Assembly (NCBI GenBank): GCA_937884685.1 | Contig: CAKZYM010000012.1 | Coordinates: forward strand, 1 to 8,879 | From: an uncultured Calothrix sp. | GTDB lineage: Bacteria > Cyanobacteriota > Cyanobacteriia > Cyanobacteriales > Nostocaceae | Direction: 5' to 3' | Length of the DNA stretch: 8,879 bases | Part shown: positions 7,419 to 8,879 of the stretch, piece by piece | Layout: every line of letters starts with the position of its first letter | Position numbering within the stretch: position 1 is the stretch's first letter | Notes under the pieces: generated by a model | Databases searched by the model: none | What the model was told of the DNA's origin: nothing | Seen by the model: the letters and a program-made list of their open reading frames with translations, nothing else | Position numbers and translations under genes: made by a program

Positions 7419-8711
7419 ATGTCAACAGTTGATTTACAGAAGAGAAGAAAGAAAAAGCGAAAGAATTCAAGTACAAATGAATTATTATTTCCTGCTGTGA
7501 TGTGGTTAAGCAGTCGTTTGTTAATTTGGATTTTCATGTTGGGAATTGCACCATTATTACAAACAACAGCAACCGGTACTGGGGCTAATTTTGGATTAGG
7601 GGTCTTCGATGGTGTTGATAGTATTCATTATCGTAATATAGCGACCACGGGATATGAATATATTAATGATGCTGAAATGCATAATAAAGTTGCATTTTTT
7701 CCCCTGTTTCCTCTGACCATCAAATTTTTGATGAAATTAGGTTTATCCTTTGATCTTGCAGGGATTTTGGTTAGCAATCTAGCATTTTTAGGTGCAGTTT
7801 ACTGCGTATACTTTTGGGTTAAATCATATTACGGTGACAAAGAAGCAAGATGGGCTACCGCTGTATTAAGCTGGTGTCCGCTATCAATATTTTCCAGTGT
7901 AATTTATCCAGAAGGTTTGTACTTATTTCTGACTGCTGCCACAATGCAAGCTTTTGACAAAAATAGATATGCTTTAACTGCTTTTTTCGGAGCATTAGCA
8001 ACAGCAACAAACCCCATAGGATTAGCATTAACTCCAGCTTTAATAATTGCATCTTGGAAACAACGCAAAAATTCAATTTCCTATCTTGCAGCTTTAGCAA
8101 CAGCAATCGGAGTAATTTCATATAGTTTATATTGTGCTTTTAAATTAAGCCAACCATTAGACTTAATTGAAGCGCAAAAAACATGGTTTAATTCTGTAGG
8201 ATTTGATTGGGAATATTGGTTAAAAACTGCTATTCAAATAACCATTGGTACCGCGAATTGGGAAAGTAGAGCTATTACAGAACCTATTCAACCTTTATTA
8301 TTTACTTTAGTTGTTATCCTTAGTTACTTATTATTACGCTACCGCAAAAAATTAGAAAAAGCCAAATTTGATTATGGTTTTGCAGCTTTAATATTAATTT
8401 GGTGGCTCGTAGCTGGAGAACCTTTAATTAACACTTTATCAGTTGTAGGCAGCGCTTATTTAATTTGGAAACTACGTAAAGAATTAAGCCCAGTAACTGC
8501 AACTTACGGCTTATGTGGTTTAGGATTAATTTTGGCTTTTGGGGATAGTTGGTTTCTTAGTCGCATCGTTTACGGTATTGTGTCAGTTAGTATCGCTCTC
8601 GGCATATTGCTATCCCGTCATCCTCGCTGGGGGTACTTAACTATGGGCTTATTCGCGATTTCCCTCGCAACGTATTCTATAAAATTCGCTCAAAACTTAT
8701 TGGTAGGGTAA
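7419..8711 (+). CDS. PIG-V-like GT-C mannosyltransferase-family membrane protein
   Basis: This 430-residue polytopic protein resembles bacterial members of the PIG-V (GPI mannosyltransferase 2) family, predicted to use a polyprenyl-phosphate sugar donor at the outer face of the membrane. The N-terminus is strongly basic (KRRKKKRK at 8-15). A first membrane segment with the family-like SSRLLIWIF (31-39) follows. The catalytic-loop signature reads VDSIHYRNIATTGYEY (66-81), which fits the WD-x-x-H/W-Y-x-x-IA-x-x-GY pattern with V in place of the usual W; D67 and H70 are the key residues. VAFFPLFPLTIKF (91-103) and YPEGLYLFL (163-171) are also family-typical, and ATATNPIG (194-201) is a variant of the ATRSNG-like motif. 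About ten hydrophobic segments run to the C-terminus. The ATG at 7419 has no clear ribosome site. It is divergent from the GT2 gene, which could supply its donor. The real sugar need not be mannose. Confidence 0.85.
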   Translation: MSTVDLQKRRKKKRKNSSTNELLFPAVMWLSSRLLIWIFMLGIAPLLQTTATGTGANFGLGVFDGVDSIHYRNIATTGYEYINDAEMHNKVAFFPLFPLTIKFLMKLGLSFDLAGILVSNLAFLGAVYCVYFWVKSYYGDKEARWATAVLSWCPLSIFSSVIYPEGLYLFLTAATMQAFDKNRYALTAFFGALATATNPIGLALTPALIIASWKQRKNSISYLAALATAIGVISYSLYCAFKLSQPLDLIEAQKTWFNSVGFDWEYWLKTAIQITIGTANWESRAITEPIQPLLFTLVVILSYLLLRYRKKLEKAKFDYGFAALILIWWLVAGEPLINTLSVVGSAYLIWKLRKELSPVTATYGLCGLGLILAFGDSWFLSRIVYGIVSVSIALGILLSRHPRWGYLTMGLFAISLATYSIKFAQNLLVG

Positions 8712-8760
8712 GGGGAGAGGGAGAGAGAGAGTGAGTGAGAGAGGGAGAAAGGGAGGGAAA
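8710..8760 (+). repeat. Purine tract with a 19-base mirror repeat
   Basis: This 51-base run begins in the stop codon of the PIG-V-like gene and is all A or G except T at 8732 and 8736. The two T residues are placed symmetrically: bases 8725-8743 (GAGAGAGTGAGTGAGAGAG) form a perfect mirror repeat centred on 8734. It has the same position and orientation relative to a heptamer array as the tract at 6136-6180. Confidence 0.85.
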
Positions 8761-8769
8761 TTAATAATT

Positions 8770-8834
8770 CCTAACTCCTAACACCTAACTCCTAACTCCT
8801 AACTCATAACTCCTAACTGTTAACTGTAATAACT
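8770..8834 (+). repeat. Eight in-phase NNTAACT heptamers plus a 9-base variant
   Basis: The units are CCTAACT, CCTAACA, CCTAACT (three times in a row), counted from 8770 as CCTAACT, CCTAACA, CCTAACT, CCTAACT, CCTAACT, then CATAACT, CCTAACT and GTTAACT to 8825. GTAATAACT follows at 8826-8834. The ATG of the next gene starts two bases later. The array and the purine tract before it fill nearly all of the 124 bases between the two plus-strand genes, so any promoter or ribosome site for the next gene must lie within repeat DNA or in the gene upstream. Confidence 0.9.
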
Positions 8835-8835
8835 G

Positions 8836-8879
8836 ATGGAAAAAGATTTTTATTTACAGTATGCATCGGTAGAAGATAA
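8836..8879 (+). CDS. 5' end of a probable class I SAM-dependent methyltransferase (partial)
   Basis: Only 14 complete codons are present, reading MEKDFYLQYASVED before the window ends. This resembles the start of a common cyanobacterial methyltransferase type that begins M-E-K-x-F-x-x-x-Y-x-x-x-E-D and continues with an HWWF-like motif and then a SAM-binding domain; that continuation is outside the window. Such enzymes are often coded beside polysaccharide or glycolipid glycosyltransferases, which fits the neighbours. The ATG directly follows the heptamer array and no Shine-Dalgarno sequence is seen. The call rests on the N-terminal pattern alone. Confidence 0.5.
   Translation, partial: MEKDFYLQYASVED

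Noticed and set aside
7855..8121. Minus-strand 88-codon open frame inside the PIG-V-like gene
   Set aside because: It is a leucine- and lysine-rich shadow of the coding strand with no family features; the other short antisense or offset frames at 1879-2091, 3521-3778, 4551-4733 and 6957-7184 were rejected for the same reason.
8770..8834. Possible CRISPR or iteron origin
   Set aside because: The unit is 7 bases with no spacers, and no replication initiator or cas gene is present; it fits the common cyanobacterial intergenic heptamers.

Overview
The window looks like a filamentous (Nostocales-type) cyanobacterial chromosome. It is AT-rich, most start codons lack a clear Shine-Dalgarno sequence, and the gaps hold the short tandem heptamers (TAACTCC-like and TGGGAAT-like) that are common between cyanobacterial genes. 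This assignment is inferred from sequence character; no marker gene is present.

Layout. Bases 1-152 hold no confident gene. Five minus-strand genes follow and are transcribed leftward, in the order: a family 2 glycosyltransferase of the polyprenyl-phosphate sugar synthase type (6248-7213); an uncharacterised soluble protein that looks like an alpha/alpha toroid followed by a beta domain (4470-6134); a PF03706-type multi-pass membrane protein, flippase-like (3490-4449); and two large GT-C membrane glycosyltransferases (1853-3397 and 153-1712). A 205-base divergent control region (7214-7418) separates them from a plus-strand PIG-V-like GT-C mannosyltransferase-family gene (7419-8711). The first 14 codons of a probable SAM-dependent methyltransferase start at 8836 and run off the window.

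How the genes may work together (inference). The GT2 would load a sugar onto a polyprenyl phosphate on the cytoplasmic face. The PF03706 protein may move or accommodate a lipid-linked intermediate. The three GT-C enzymes would transfer sugars from lipid carriers to a glycan, lipid or protein outside the membrane. The toroid protein, coded between the GT2 and the flippase-like gene, is the unexplained component. The acceptor and the sugars cannot be read from the sequence.

Repeats. Two gaps (6121-6266 and 8710-8834) carry the same composite element in the same plus-strand orientation: a 45-51 base purine tract followed by eight or nine in-phase NNTAACT heptamers. In the first copy the repeats enter coding sequence on both sides. 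They supply the last residues and stop codon of the GT2 and the start codon and first residues of the toroid protein.
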